64,000 bases of DNA from Shewanella sp. UCD-KL21 (lineage in GTDB: Bacteria; Pseudomonadota; Gammaproteobacteria; Enterobacterales; Shewanellaceae): positions 59,114 through 123,113 of the forward strand of contig NZ_MPHK01000013.1 of assembly GCF_001957135.1 (NCBI RefSeq), in the 5' to 3' direction. The stretch's first letter is position 1. Each line of letters begins with the position of its first letter. The position numbers and the translations under genes were made by a program. This document shows positions 38,275-46,453 of this stretch, in pieces. The notes below the pieces were generated by a model. It ran no database searches. It had not been told where the DNA came from and saw only the letters and a program-made list of their open reading frames with translations.

Positions 38275-38737
38275 GTGGTCTCTTTATTTATTATATTTTT
38301 GCTTGTGACTCATTTTTATTCATAAACATATGATTAAAAATCGTCTCTCCCAAAATGAAATACATCTCTCATTTACATTTCCATAACAAATAAAACTTAA
38401 TTGCGAACAATTTCGATTGGCTTTCGAAATAATCTACGCATTTAGAGGCAATAACAGTGCAAAAGACTAAAACACTAATTAAAGGGATCTTAATGCAGTT
38501 GATAACACTAACAGCGCACTAAAAAACAATTAACAATGAGATTAACTTACCCCTTTACTGCTCAATAAACCATCAAAATTAAGCTGACCGTTCATGATAC
38601 GAGTAGAGCATAAACTCTATATTTTTTAATCATATAATTTGATAAAGCGAAGAATGTTGTTGACCTGTTAACCAAAACCACTCTAATCTAAACGCCTGTT
38701 TGAAATGCGACAAAAATAAACAACAAAGGGGATAAGC
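38275..38737. other. 463-bp divergent regulatory region between TonB receptor and fadD-like gene
   Basis: AT-rich region with no credible ORF. It holds the promoters of both flanking genes and a PsrA-like palindrome near its right end (38690-38701). I saw no Fur, CRP or FadR site that I could defend. Confidence 0.6.
38688..38703. promoter_or_regulatory. PsrA-like palindrome upstream of fadD-like gene
   Basis: AAAC-GCCT-GTTT at 38690-38701 with flanking T and G fits the PsrA half-site pattern (G/C)AAAC-N(2-4)-GTTT(G/C) apart from the first base. PsrA is a TetR-family repressor of fatty-acid degradation genes in Pseudomonas and Shewanella. The site is 37 bases before the ATG, suitable for repression. 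psrA itself is not in the window. Confidence 0.45.
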
Positions 38738-40336
38738 ATGGGGTATGACGCAGATAAAGAACTCAATCTACAGCAGTATGATTCGCTGGTAGATTTGATC
38801 GAACAGACTTGCCAACGTTATGGGGATAACGTGGCTTATGCATGTTTAGGTAAAAATACCACTTTCAGTGAAGTTGAAGCCGCATCGCGCCAATTTGCTG
38901 CCTACATGCAAAACCATAGTCAGCTCCAACCTGGGGATCGCATCGCGATTCAGCTGCCAAATATCACTCAATTTGTGATTGCAGCCTACGGTGCAATTCG
39001 AGCTGGCCTTATCATAGTCAACACCAACCCGTTATATACCGAGCGTGAGTTAATTCATCAGTTTAACGATTCTGGCGCTAAAGCCTTAGTGGTATTATCT
39101 GACTTGCTGCCGAGCTTAAATAATGTGGTCGACAACACGGATATTGAGCTGGTCATCAGTACCCATGCACTGGATTTAATCAATCCTCAACCTCAAGCTG
39201 ACACCCCTTTTGCAAAAGTTGAATTTAACCACATGCTCGCCCTTGGTGAGCAATCAAGCTTTAGTCCTTACAAACCCAAGCAAGAAGATCTCGCCGCGCT
39301 GCAATACACAGGCGGCACCACGGGTTTATCAAAAGGCGCCATGCTAAGTCATCGCAATATGTTGGCAAATTCTGGCCAAGTTCGCTCTCGTATCGCCAGC
39401 ACTATGACTGAAGGTAAAGACATTTTTGTCGCGCCGTTACCGATTTATCATATCTATGCCTTTATGGTGAATTTAGTCCTGTATTTTGAATCTGGCAGCT
39501 GCTCAGTGCTAATCCCTAACCCGCGCGATATTGCAGGCTTAATAAAGACTATGGCCAGTTATCCATTTACCGGCTTTGCAGGGCTTAATACCTTATTTGT
39601 TGGCCTATGCCACCAGCCAGAATTTCAAGCTCTGGATTTTAGTAAGTTAACCATCACTATCTCTGGCGGCACAGCACTAACCAGTGCTGCGGCAAACATT
39701 TGGCAAAAAACCACCGGCTGCATGATATCTGAAGGTTATGGCTTATCAGAAACCGCCCCGGTAGTGAGCTTAAACGCACCGGGTTACCAAAAGTTAGGCA
39801 CTATTGGTAAACCTGTATTGGCCACCGAGGTTAAAATATTAGATATCAACGATGAAGAAGTGCCATTAGGTGAAGCTGGTGAACTTGCAGTAAAAGGTCC
39901 ACAAGTGATGCAAGGTTATTGGCAAAAGCCTGAAGAAACCGCCAAAGTCATGACCCGTGACGGTTATTTTAAAACCGGCGATATTGCAATCGCTACTGAA
40001 GATGGTTTTCACAAAATAGTCGACCGTAAAAAAGACATGATTATCGTTTCAGGCTTTAATGTTTACCCTAATGAAGTGGAAGATATTTTATCCCAAAACG
40101 AATTAGTGCTTGAGTGCGCGGTAGTCGGTGTTGAAGATGAAAAGTCCGGTGAAGCGGTTAAAGCGGTGATCGTTTTAAAAGATCCCTCAATTGATGAAGC
40201 GCAAACCAAACAGCAAATTTCAGATTATTGCCGCAGCCAATTAACCGCCTATAAAATTCCACGCATTATTGAGTTTACCGAGCAACTGCCGAAAAGCACT
40301 GTGGGTAAAATCTTACGCCGCGAGTTAAGAAAGTAG
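38738..40336 (+). CDS. fadD: Long-chain fatty-acid-CoA ligase, FadD-type
   Basis: This 532-residue ANL-superfamily enzyme has the AMP-binding P-loop YTGGTTGLSKGAMLSH near residue 190, EGYGLSETAPVVS near 333, KTGDIAIATEDGFHKIVDRKKDMIIVSGFNVYPNEVE-type hinge sequence and the terminal catalytic Lys in KSTVGKILRREL. It activates fatty acids with ATP and CoA for beta-oxidation. The FadD call rests on the N-terminus (YDSLVDLIEQTCQRYGDN) and IVNTNPLYTERELIHQFNDSGA; Shewanella often has several paralogues, so this may be one of them. A PsrA-like site lies just upstream. Confidence 0.85.
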   Translation: MGYDADKELNLQQYDSLVDLIEQTCQRYGDNVAYACLGKNTTFSEVEAASRQFAAYMQNHSQLQPGDRIAIQLPNITQFVIAAYGAIRAGLIIVNTNPLYTERELIHQFNDSGAKALVVLSDLLPSLNNVVDNTDIELVISTHALDLINPQPQADTPFAKVEFNHMLALGEQSSFSPYKPKQEDLAALQYTGGTTGLSKGAMLSHRNMLANSGQVRSRIASTMTEGKDIFVAPLPIYHIYAFMVNLVLYFESGSCSVLIPNPRDIAGLIKTMASYPFTGFAGLNTLFVGLCHQPEFQALDFSKLTITISGGTALTSAAANIWQKTTGCMISEGYGLSETAPVVSLNAPGYQKLGTIGKPVLATEVKILDINDEEVPLGEAGELAVKGPQVMQGYWQKPEETAKVMTRDGYFKTGDIAIATEDGFHKIVDRKKDMIIVSGFNVYPNEVEDILSQNELVLECAVVGVEDEKSGEAVKAVIVLKDPSIDEAQTKQQISDYCRSQLTAYKIPRIIEFTEQLPKSTVGKILRRELRK

Positions 40337-40383
40337 CAGCCCACGGTATATAATTTAAAAGAAATATCATTCGTAACAACATC

Positions 40384-40414
40384 AAAAATGCCTTCACAAT
40401 TGAAGGCATTTTTT
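40384..40414. terminator. Bidirectional terminator
   Basis: The stem AAAAATGCCTTC pairs with GAAGGCATTTTT around the loop ACAATT. It lies between the fadD-like gene and the convergent ABC transporter gene. Confidence 0.9.
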
Positions 40415-40443
40415 ATCACTCGCTAAACTTAAACTAGCCGGCG

Positions 40444-42267
40444 CTAAGCAGATTCTTGCTCAATGTCGATGTCAGTGAGTAATTGCAAGCTGGCAAAGGC
40501 GTTATAAATTTCACTTGTCTGCATTAGCTCTTGGTGTGTGCCCACAGCAACTACTTGGCCTTTTTCTAACACCACAATTCTGTCGGCATTAATCACGGTG
40601 GCTAATCGATGGGCAATGATCAAGGTGGTTCTGCCCTGCATCAAATTATCTAAACCTTGCTTTACATACACTTCACTCACCGCATCTAATGCACTGGTGG
40701 CTTCATCTAATAATAAAATAGGTCTGTCTGCCAATATGGCTCTGGCAATGGCAATACGCTGTTTTTGACCACCTGAGAGCTTAACGCCTCTCTCACCTAA
40801 ATAGGTATGATAGCCGTCAGGTAACTCATTAATAAACTCGTCAGCTTTGGCTGTTTTACAGGCGTTAATAACCTCATCTTCGCTGGCATCAACCCGGCCA
40901 TAGCGGACATTTTCCAGTACGTTAGTGGCAAAGATAACCGAGTCCTGCGGGACTAACGCATATTGCTCACGCAGCTGCGCCAACTCCAGCTGTGATATAT
41001 CAAAGCCATCGAGCTTAACCATTCCCGATCGAGGTTGATAAAAACGCAGTAATAATTCAAATAAGGTACTTTTACCGGCGCCGCTTTCCCCCACCAGCGC
41101 CACACGTTCGCCCGCCTTAATATGTAAATCAATGCCTTTAATGACATTATCGGTACCACTAGGGTAAGCAAACTGCAACTGCTCTATGGTTAATTGGCCT
41201 TGGACCTTTTCAGGCAGTTGCTGTGGTGATTTAACTTGGGGTAAATCAATGGGAGTGTTCACTAGCTCGACTAAACGCTCAGCCGCCCCAGAGGCGCGCT
41301 GAATTTCACTGAACACTTCACTAATGGTGGCCACTGCACCTGCTGCCATTACCGCATAAAACATAAAAGCAGATAACTCACCAGCTGTGATGTTGTCCGC
41401 CATGACATCTTGCGCCCCAACCCACAGCACCAAAGCGATAGCGGCAATACTTAAAAACATCACTGATGAAATAAGAATAGAGCGATATAAAATTCGGCTT
41501 TTAGCCGCGGTCATCACAGCTTCAACTTGCTCATTGAACACGTAGCGATCTTTACTTTCATGGCCGTAGGCTTGCACGGTATGAATTTCATGGAGGGTTT
41601 CATCGATATACGCCCCCAAATCGCCAACTTTATCTTGGCTGGTTCGTGAATACTGACGCACTTTTTTACCGAGAAAAATAACCGGAACAAACACCATAGG
41701 CACGGCCAGTAACACTAAGCCTGTTAACTTAATACTGGTCAGCGTCATCATCACTATCGCGCCTAGCACGGTAACACTTGAGCGAAACGCCATTGACAAA
41801 CTACTGCCCACCACACTTTGCAATAACGTGCTGTCAGCGGTAAAGCGTGAAATCACTTCACCGGTGCGCTGCTCGGCAAAAAATGCCGGCGATAATGACA
41901 GTAAATGGTTATACACTTTCAAGCGAATATCGGCGATAACCCGCTCACCTAGCCATGTCATTAAGTAAAAGCGACAAAAAACGGCGCTGCCACTCACTGC
42001 GGTTATCACTAAAATAAACAAGACGATTTCATTTAGGCGGCCAGCGTTATCAGCCACAAAGCCTTCATCGACCATCATCTTTACCCCTTGGCCTAATGAC
42101 AACCAAGCAAATGATCCTATGAATAAAAAGATGATTGCCGCTAACACTTTCAGTCGATAAGGCTTAAGAAAGGTCATAATCCACGGCAAGACTGGAAATG
42201 CTTGTGTAGACGAGGGCTTGTTTTCAAGCGGCTGTGAAGGCGAGTCTGTAGTCAAAATGGATACCAA
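40444..42267 (-). CDS. ABC-type multidrug/lipid exporter, half-transporter
   Basis: This protein of about 607 residues fuses a six-helix type IV exporter membrane domain (residues ~30-330; EVISRFTADSTLLQSVVGSSLS is the coupling region) to an ATPase domain. The ATPase has VALVGESGAGKSTLFELL (Walker A), VKLSGGQKQRIAIARAIL (signature) and ILLLDEATSALDAVSE (Walker B), plus IIAHRLATV. It should work as a homodimer, like MsbA or BmrA-type exporters; the cargo is not predictable. The start is unclear: TTG at 42267 or TTG at 42255, neither with a strong ribosome site, and no ATG is near. Confidence 0.88.
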   Translation of the reverse strand: MVSILTTDSPSQPLENKPSSTQAFPVLPWIMTFLKPYRLKVLAAIIFLFIGSFAWLSLGQGVKMMVDEGFVADNAGRLNEIVLFILVITAVSGSAVFCRFYLMTWLGERVIADIRLKVYNHLLSLSPAFFAEQRTGEVISRFTADSTLLQSVVGSSLSMAFRSSVTVLGAIVMMTLTSIKLTGLVLLAVPMVFVPVIFLGKKVRQYSRTSQDKVGDLGAYIDETLHEIHTVQAYGHESKDRYVFNEQVEAVMTAAKSRILYRSILISSVMFLSIAAIALVLWVGAQDVMADNITAGELSAFMFYAVMAAGAVATISEVFSEIQRASGAAERLVELVNTPIDLPQVKSPQQLPEKVQGQLTIEQLQFAYPSGTDNVIKGIDLHIKAGERVALVGESGAGKSTLFELLLRFYQPRSGMVKLDGFDISQLELAQLREQYALVPQDSVIFATNVLENVRYGRVDASEDEVINACKTAKADEFINELPDGYHTYLGERGVKLSGGQKQRIAIARAILADRPILLLDEATSALDAVSEVYVKQGLDNLMQGRTTLIIAHRLATVINADRIVVLEKGQVVAVGTHQELMQTSEIYNAFASLQLLTDIDIEQESA

Positions 42268-42419
42268 TAAAAACTAAGTAGCCAAATAGTATCAATAAAC
42301 AATCAAGCAGATGAAGATAAATATAGCATTGACCATACTGAGCCAATGATTGAACTCAGCATTGTTGCAAAATGGTGCGAGTTTTCTACTATTGCTTGCA
42401 CTAAAACAAAAACAGCAGA

Positions 42420-42827
42420 TTAGCTCAGGCTGTTACTGTCAATGGTTTTCAGTGAGCGTAAAAATATCCCTAAGCCGCCAACACTCAGCACTAAGATAAC
42501 AATTAATTCAAACGCACTCATATGGCTAAAGCGAAAATTAATTGAGCTAATCACGCCGAAAATGAGCGCAACCAGTGAGCCAAAGGTTAAGATCCAGCCA
42601 AAAATATTTTTGGCATTGTAAAACATCAACCCGACTCCAAACATAAATGGGATCATGATCATGCCACTGGTCAGGTTCATACCACCCATTCTATATAGAC
42701 TATGCCCCATACCAAATGAACTGGTGATTTTAATGGCATTCAGTAGCATATAAAAACCGCCGCACATCATAATCAAACCAATAAAAAATGACCCAATACC
42801 ACCTGACGTTCCACCTGCACCTTTCAT
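42420..42827 (-). CDS. Uncharacterised four-helix membrane protein
   Basis: This 135-residue protein has a glycine-rich N-terminus (GAGGTSGGIGSFFIGLIMMCGGFYMLL) and four predicted membrane helices (also MIMIPFMFGVGLMFY, ILTFGSLVALIFGVISSI and ELIVILVLSVGGLGIFL). A conserved-looking NAKNIFGW sits between helices. I do not recognise a named family; function unknown. It lies between the ABC exporter and rlmG without overlap, and a GGGAA ribosome site precedes the ATG. Composition and codon use fit a genuine chromosomal gene. Confidence 0.7.
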   Translation of the reverse strand: MKGAGGTSGGIGSFFIGLIMMCGGFYMLLNAIKITSSFGMGHSLYRMGGMNLTSGMIMIPFMFGVGLMFYNAKNIFGWILTFGSLVALIFGVISSINFRFSHMSAFELIVILVLSVGGLGIFLRSLKTIDSNSLS

Positions 42828-43101
42828 ACAATTCCCTTGTAAATGTTAATGTTATTAGCGCGTTGAGCTTAATCTATTGCCTATGTAATCTAGCATCAGT
42901 CACAGCGACGCCGCAAACCTTATCAGCCTATGTCGAGCAAATACGCCACAGGGCACTTTGGCTGTAAAGGGTCGTCATTTTAGATATGGATATTAAACGG
43001 GGCGATTAACTGCAGATAAGCCCTGAGTTCCCCTCGCACAATAAACGCTTATCTGCGATAATTACCGGCTATTTTGATGATGTTGATGACAGGTAATTAT
43101 A

Positions 43102-44268
43102 ATGACGGCAAACCAATTCTCATGTGAAGGAATTGAGTTAACACTTTTTCGCTATCCAAAGCAGCAAGAGTCCAACCTGCAAGCTTGGGATGCCGCCGAT
43201 GAACACCTGATAAAGCATATTATTGAGTCAAGCCAGATTGAGTCAAGCCAGATTGAGTCAAGCAAGAGCCCAGTTAATACCGCCATCATTAATGATAATT
43301 TTGGGGCACTGCAATGCGGCCTTGTTGCGATAGAGCCAAGCTGGCCTTTATTTGTTGAAACTGACGCTAAAACCAGTTTACTGGGAGCTGAGTTAAACTT
43401 AGCAGCCAATCAACTGCCATCAGATAATATCCAGCGCTTTCATAGCCGTGAGCTATTACCTGACACCTTGCAGCTAGTGTTAATGAAGCTGCCAAAAAAC
43501 CTCAGTTATTTTGCTCATCAATTGCAGCGCTTATCTCAGGTTTTACCCAAAGGTACCCAAGTACTCATTGGCGCTAAAGCAAAAACCATCAATAAAGCAA
43601 TTCTAGCCCTGATTGAGAAAAATTTAGGGGCTGCCAATGCCAGCTTAACTTGGAAGAAAACCCGCATTATTACCTGTGTGGCCGACGGCAATAAACGACC
43701 ACTGGCTCAAGCTGTCACCTGGCCTGTTGAAGCTTTTAACCTCAACATTAGTAATTTAAGTAATGTTTTTGCCGCCAACAAGCTCGATATTGGCGCTAGG
43801 ATCATGCTCGATAATTTACCTGAAGGTGAGTTTAACAATATTATTGATTTAGGTTGTGGTAACGGTATTTTAGGCCTTAGAGCGGCTCAGGTTTACCCCA
43901 AGGCAAACATTCATTTTGTTGATGACTCTGAAATGGCTGTAGCATCGAGCCGTCATAATTGGCAGGCCAATGGCTTGGCACCAAACCAAGCGCAGTTTCA
44001 TTGGGATGATTGCTTAACCCATTTAGATGAGGATCTGGTGGCAGACTTGGTGTTATGTAACCCTCCTTTTCATCAAGGCGAAGCCATTACCGATCACATC
44101 GCATGGCAGATGTTTTTAGATGCCCGCAAACGTTTAGCCCCAGGCGGCATGTTACAAGTGGTGGGTAATCGTCATTTAGCCTACCATGTGAAATTAAAGC
44201 GCTTATTCAAAAACTGTAACACGGTAGCGTCAAATGGTAAGTTTTTGATTTTACAGGCGATTAAGTAA
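43102..44268 (+). CDS. rlmG: 23S rRNA (guanine1835-N2)-methyltransferase RlmG
   Basis: This 388-residue two-domain methyltransferase has an N-terminal degenerate methyltransferase half and a C-terminal catalytic half: [15 protein letters not shown] (SAM binding), [23 protein letters not shown] (catalytic NPPF) and [20 protein letters not shown]. The C-terminal end closely parallels E. coli RlmG and differs from RsmC. It methylates G1835 of 23S rRNA. An unusual feature is a three-fold 15-bp tandem repeat inside the gene (43222-43266), giving repeated Ile-Glu-Ser-Ser-Gln near residue 45, absent from the usual protein. The frame is kept. Confidence 0.9.
   Translation: MTANQFSCEGIELTLFRYPKQQESNLQAWDAADEHLIKHIIESSQIESSQIESSKSPVNTAIINDNFGALQCGLVAIEPSWPLFVETDAKTSLLGAELNLAANQLPSDNIQRFHSRELLPDTLQLVLMKLPKNLSYFAHQLQRLSQVLPKGTQVLIGAKAKTINKAILALIEKNLGAANASLTWKKTRIITCVADGNKRPLAQAVTWPVEAFNLNISNLSNVFAANKLDIGARIMLDNLPEGEFNNIIDLGCGNGILGLRAAQVYPKANIHFVDDSEMAVASSRHNWQANGLAPNQAQFHWDDCLTHLDEDLVADLVLCNPPFHQGEAITDHIAWQMFLDARKRLAPGGMLQVVGNRHLAYHVKLKRLFKNCNTVASNGKFLILQAIK
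43222..43266 (+). repeat. 15-bp tandem repeat, 3 copies, inside rlmG
   Basis: ATTGAGTCAAGCCAG occurs twice exactly and a third time with one change (last copy ATTGAGTCAAGCAAG). It encodes [15 protein letters not shown] in a surface linker of the N-terminal domain. Unit length is a multiple of three. Confidence 0.97.
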
Positions 44269-44311
44269 GCCAAGCTGCCACTAACTTGGTTCAAGCCCTT
44301 GATTAAATTTG

Positions 44312-44342
44312 TGATTAAGCCTTTAAGCTAAAGGCTTAATCA
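44312..44342. terminator. Long perfect hairpin downstream of rlmG
   Basis: TGATTAAGCCTTTA, the loop AGC, and the exact complement TAAAGGCTTAATCA form a 14-bp stem 43 bases after the rlmG stop. It lacks a T-run, so it may be a weak terminator or an mRNA 3'-end stabiliser. Confidence 0.45.
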
Positions 44343-44370
44343 GCCGACTTATCCGGTGACTCAGTTTTAC

Positions 44371-44410
44371 TAATCACAGCTAATCACTACAAATCACTAC
44401 AAATCACTGC
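44371..44410 (+). repeat. 10-bp degenerate tandem repeat, 4 copies
   Basis: Units TAATCACAGC, TAATCACTAC, AAATCACTAC and AAATCACTGC follow each other without gaps. Confidence 0.85.
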
Positions 44411-44421
44411 AAAGCTTAGCT

Positions 44422-44523
44422 TTAGCTCTGCGCCTCAAGGTACTGTTTAAAATGGCGCCAGTGCCGTTGAATCTGCTCACAAGCACGCTCACTTAAGTTA
44501 TCGCTAATGTAATTTATTACCAC
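44422..44523 (-). pseudogene. Possible C-terminal gene remnant
   Basis: On the minus strand, GTG at 44523 to TAA at 44422 encodes 33 residues (VVINYISDNLSERACEQIQR, then HWRHFKQYLEAQS) with normal-looking, protein-like composition. It is directly preceded in frame by a stop, and no ribosome site is present. It looks like the end of a gene whose front has been lost or frameshifted, but I cannot name the family, and 33 residues could be chance. Confidence 0.25.
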
Positions 44524-44542
44524 ATTTGATGCTTAAACTTAT

Positions 44543-44587
44543 CATGCTCATACTTGCCATGCTGGTACTTACTATGCTGGTAGTTAC
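44543..44587 (+). repeat. 15-bp tandem repeat, 3 copies, intergenic
   Basis: CATGCTCATACTTGC, CATGCTGGTACTTAC and TATGCTGGTAGTTAC are consecutive. Copies two and three differ at 2 of 15 positions. Confidence 0.85.
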
Positions 44588-45093
44588 AATAATGGTTTAA
44601 ATTAAAGGCTAACTAGACCGTCCAATGGCAAATAAATCAATTTTAATATACTGAGCGACAGCAGAGTAGTGACGCGACAACCCAAACAATGCGATGGGGA
44701 TTAAGGAAATGCGTTGCCTGCAGCCTTAAAAACAACTGAGACAGACAACAACGATTGGTAATAAGTATCACAAAATTGGTTAACCAACCACATTCACTTC
44801 AGCCGCTCAATTATCGTTACCCAAAAAAGAATAAATATCATTCTCAGTAATCTTGTTACAATTTAGTAAGAAAAAAACTTGTTAACTCGTGAGCTATTAG
44901 CAAATTTTTTTTAAAGATTTGCCATCTATAAGCCACTCTTTTGAATAAAGCATACTCTAATCGTTTAAAGCCAGTTCAAATAAATTGGCAACAGTTCCTT
45001 ATAGATAAGCGATTAATAAGCTTCTAACAGCGAGTTGATACTCAGCTAACAAGCTCTATTTTAATGCTGCTGTTTAAAACAACAGAAATACGG

Positions 45094-45121
45094 CCATAAA
45101 AAAGGACGCTAAGCGTCCTTT
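45094..45121 (-). terminator. Rho-independent terminator of the FadR-type regulator gene
   Basis: The stem AAAGGACGC pairs with GCGTCCTTT around the loop TAA; on the minus strand it is followed by a run of seven T. It lies 19 bases beyond the regulator stop. Confidence 0.88.
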
Positions 45122-45139
45122 GAAGCGAGTGTTGATGTG

Positions 45140-45880
45140 CTAACTTAATCTATTAACCAAGTTATCAATTGAATATAAATCACGCTTCTCACTGTTTTTA
45201 CGTCTCACTTCTTCAAGTGATTTAGCCTCAACAGTATCAAACAATACATTAATCAAGCGATTAAAGTGTTTATGCATCGCCAAGCGCGCCTCTGAAGCAT
45301 CTGATGCAGCTAATGCCTCATAAATAGCTGTATGTTCATCTAAGGTCTTCTGGTTATCTTTACTACAAACACTGTCGTAGTCGTCAATAATTTTTGGACT
45401 TGACGCCCGCAGTGCCCACAAACTTTCAAACATTTTGATTAATGCACCATTACGAGTGGAATTAGCAATGATGTTATGAAACATTTGATCAGCCTCTTCT
45501 ATATAAGACTTATTTTCCATCATAATCAATGTCTTATTTAACTCTACCAGCTCTTCTTCTGTGATGGTGTTTGCTGCAAGTGCAGCGATTTCACCTTCAA
45601 CAAGTGCTCTAGCTTGTGTCAATTCAAAGGCGTTAATTTTGTTTTGAGTTTGCGACTGATTGACTGATTGTAAAACGTAAACACCCGAGCCGGTTTTAAC
45701 TTCAATTTTTTCTCGTACTTCTAGTGCAATAATCGCCTCACGAATGGTTGGACGGCTAACATCAAACTTTTCAGCTAGCTCCCTTTCTGGAGGTAAACGA
45801 CTACCAGGTACATATTCGCCGCGAGTAATAGACGCTTCAATCTCTTCTACGATGCGCCAAAACATACGTCTATTTTTCAT
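45140..45880 (-). CDS. GntR/FadR-subfamily transcriptional regulator of the alginate locus
   Basis: This 246-residue regulator has a GntR winged helix-turn-helix (GSRLPPERELAEKFDVSR, PTIREAIIALEVREKIEVK) and a C-terminal all-helical FCD ligand domain with metal-binding His (ADQMFHNIIANSTRNG, DEHTAIYEALAASD, MHKHFNRLINVLF). FCD regulators commonly respond to uronates or other sugar acids and repress their catabolic genes. It is divergent from the alginate lyase cluster, so local repression relieved by an alginate-derived acid (such as KDG or DEH) is likely. A FadR-type operator is visible in the shared intergenic region at 46058-46068. Confidence 0.87.
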   Translation of the reverse strand: MKNRRMFWRIVEEIEASITRGEYVPGSRLPPERELAEKFDVSRPTIREAIIALEVREKIEVKTGSGVYVLQSVNQSQTQNKINAFELTQARALVEGEIAALAANTITEEELVELNKTLIMMENKSYIEEADQMFHNIIANSTRNGALIKMFESLWALRASSPKIIDDYDSVCSKDNQKTLDEHTAIYEALAASDASEARLAMHKHFNRLINVLFDTVEAKSLEEVRRKNSEKRDLYSIDNLVNRLS

Positions 45881-46057
45881 GTTTGGTCCTTCAATTTATT
45901 CAAAAAATTACAATTTGCATGAGTACATCATATCGATTTAGTAATTCAACGCAAAGCCTATTTATCACTTTAGAATACCACTCAGCAACCACTTAAGCAG
46001 CAACAACTGTTACCTTAATATTATTGGTAATAACAAAAAGTAAAGTTTATTTGATAT

Positions 46058-46068
46058 TGGTAACACAA
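46058..46068. promoter_or_regulatory. FadR-type operator
   Basis: TGGTAACACAA fits the FadR-subfamily consensus TNGTNNNACNA at every fixed position. A near-copy, TGGTAATAACA, lies 33 bases upstream at 46025-46035. Either could bind the adjacent FCD regulator; this is inference. Confidence 0.5.
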
Positions 46069-46071
46069 AAT

Positions 46072-46102
46072 GGTTGACACCAACCGTCGCCATTGGTTAG
46101 TT
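46072..46102 (+). promoter_or_regulatory. Candidate promoter of the alginate operon with overlapping palindrome
   Basis: GGTTG-ACAC-CAACC at 46072-46085 is a perfect 5-4-5 inverted repeat, and it contains TTGACA (46074-46079), an exact -35 box. Seventeen bases on is TTAGTT (46097-46102), a weak -10 box. A regulator bound here would block the polymerase. Confidence 0.4.
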
Positions 46103-46189
46103 TCTATGCAGAAAAAAGTTGTATTTAAAGATCATGTTTAAAGGATTGTGTTCGCAGTTTAATACAATATTTTATCTGGGGAGATAAAC

Positions 46190-46387
46190 GTGAAACTTAA
46201 TAAAATCAGCAACGCATTAAGGTTAAGTAGACTTAACTGGCAACCAACGTCAGCGCTATACAGTTCAGCTCTGTTAACCTTATTAAGTGCGCCCGTCCTT
46301 GCACAAGATGATGTAGATAAGCTTGAGGTTGCAGCGCCTACTACTCAAGTTTCAGAGCAAACGCAAACGACCACCAGCAATTATTGA
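46190..46387 (+). pseudogene. Short secreted ORF, probable stub of a TonB-dependent receptor
   Basis: GTG at 46190 with a strong GGGGAG 7 bases upstream starts a 65-residue ORF: a signal peptide (YSSALLTLLSAPVLA), then QDDVDKLEV, the sequence type that begins mature Shewanella TonB receptors. It then goes into a Thr/Gln-rich tail and stops. In alginate loci of this genus a TonB receptor is expected at this position. The simplest reading is an in-frame internal deletion or early truncation of that receptor. A genuine small exported protein is an alternative. Confidence 0.5.
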
Positions 46388-46453
46388 GGTAGGAGTTTAT
46401 TTACGATTAAAGCGTCACTAAAACTCAGTATAAAAATAACAACGAGCGTACTA

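Larger units (their letters stand above)
44269..45139. other. 871-bp gene-poor gap with repeats and a possible gene remnant
   Basis: No ORF of convincing length. It holds a 14-bp perfect hairpin just after rlmG, a 10-bp tandem repeat (44371-44410), a possible C-terminal gene fragment on the minus strand (44422-44523), a 15-bp tandem repeat (44543-44587) and the terminator of the FadR-type gene. The stretch 44588-45090 shows nothing I can support. Confidence 0.6.
45881..46189. other. 309-bp divergent promoter/operator region of the alginate locus
   Basis: AT-rich gap without an ORF. It contains two TGGTAA-type sites (46025-46035 and 46058-46068), a 14-bp palindrome that includes a perfect -35 TTGACA (46072-46085), and the GGGGAG ribosome site before the GTG at 46190. 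Confidence 0.65.

Noticed and set aside
38275..38737. Fur box before the TonB receptor
   Set aside because: No GATAATGATAATCATTATC-like stretch is present, so iron regulation is not claimed.
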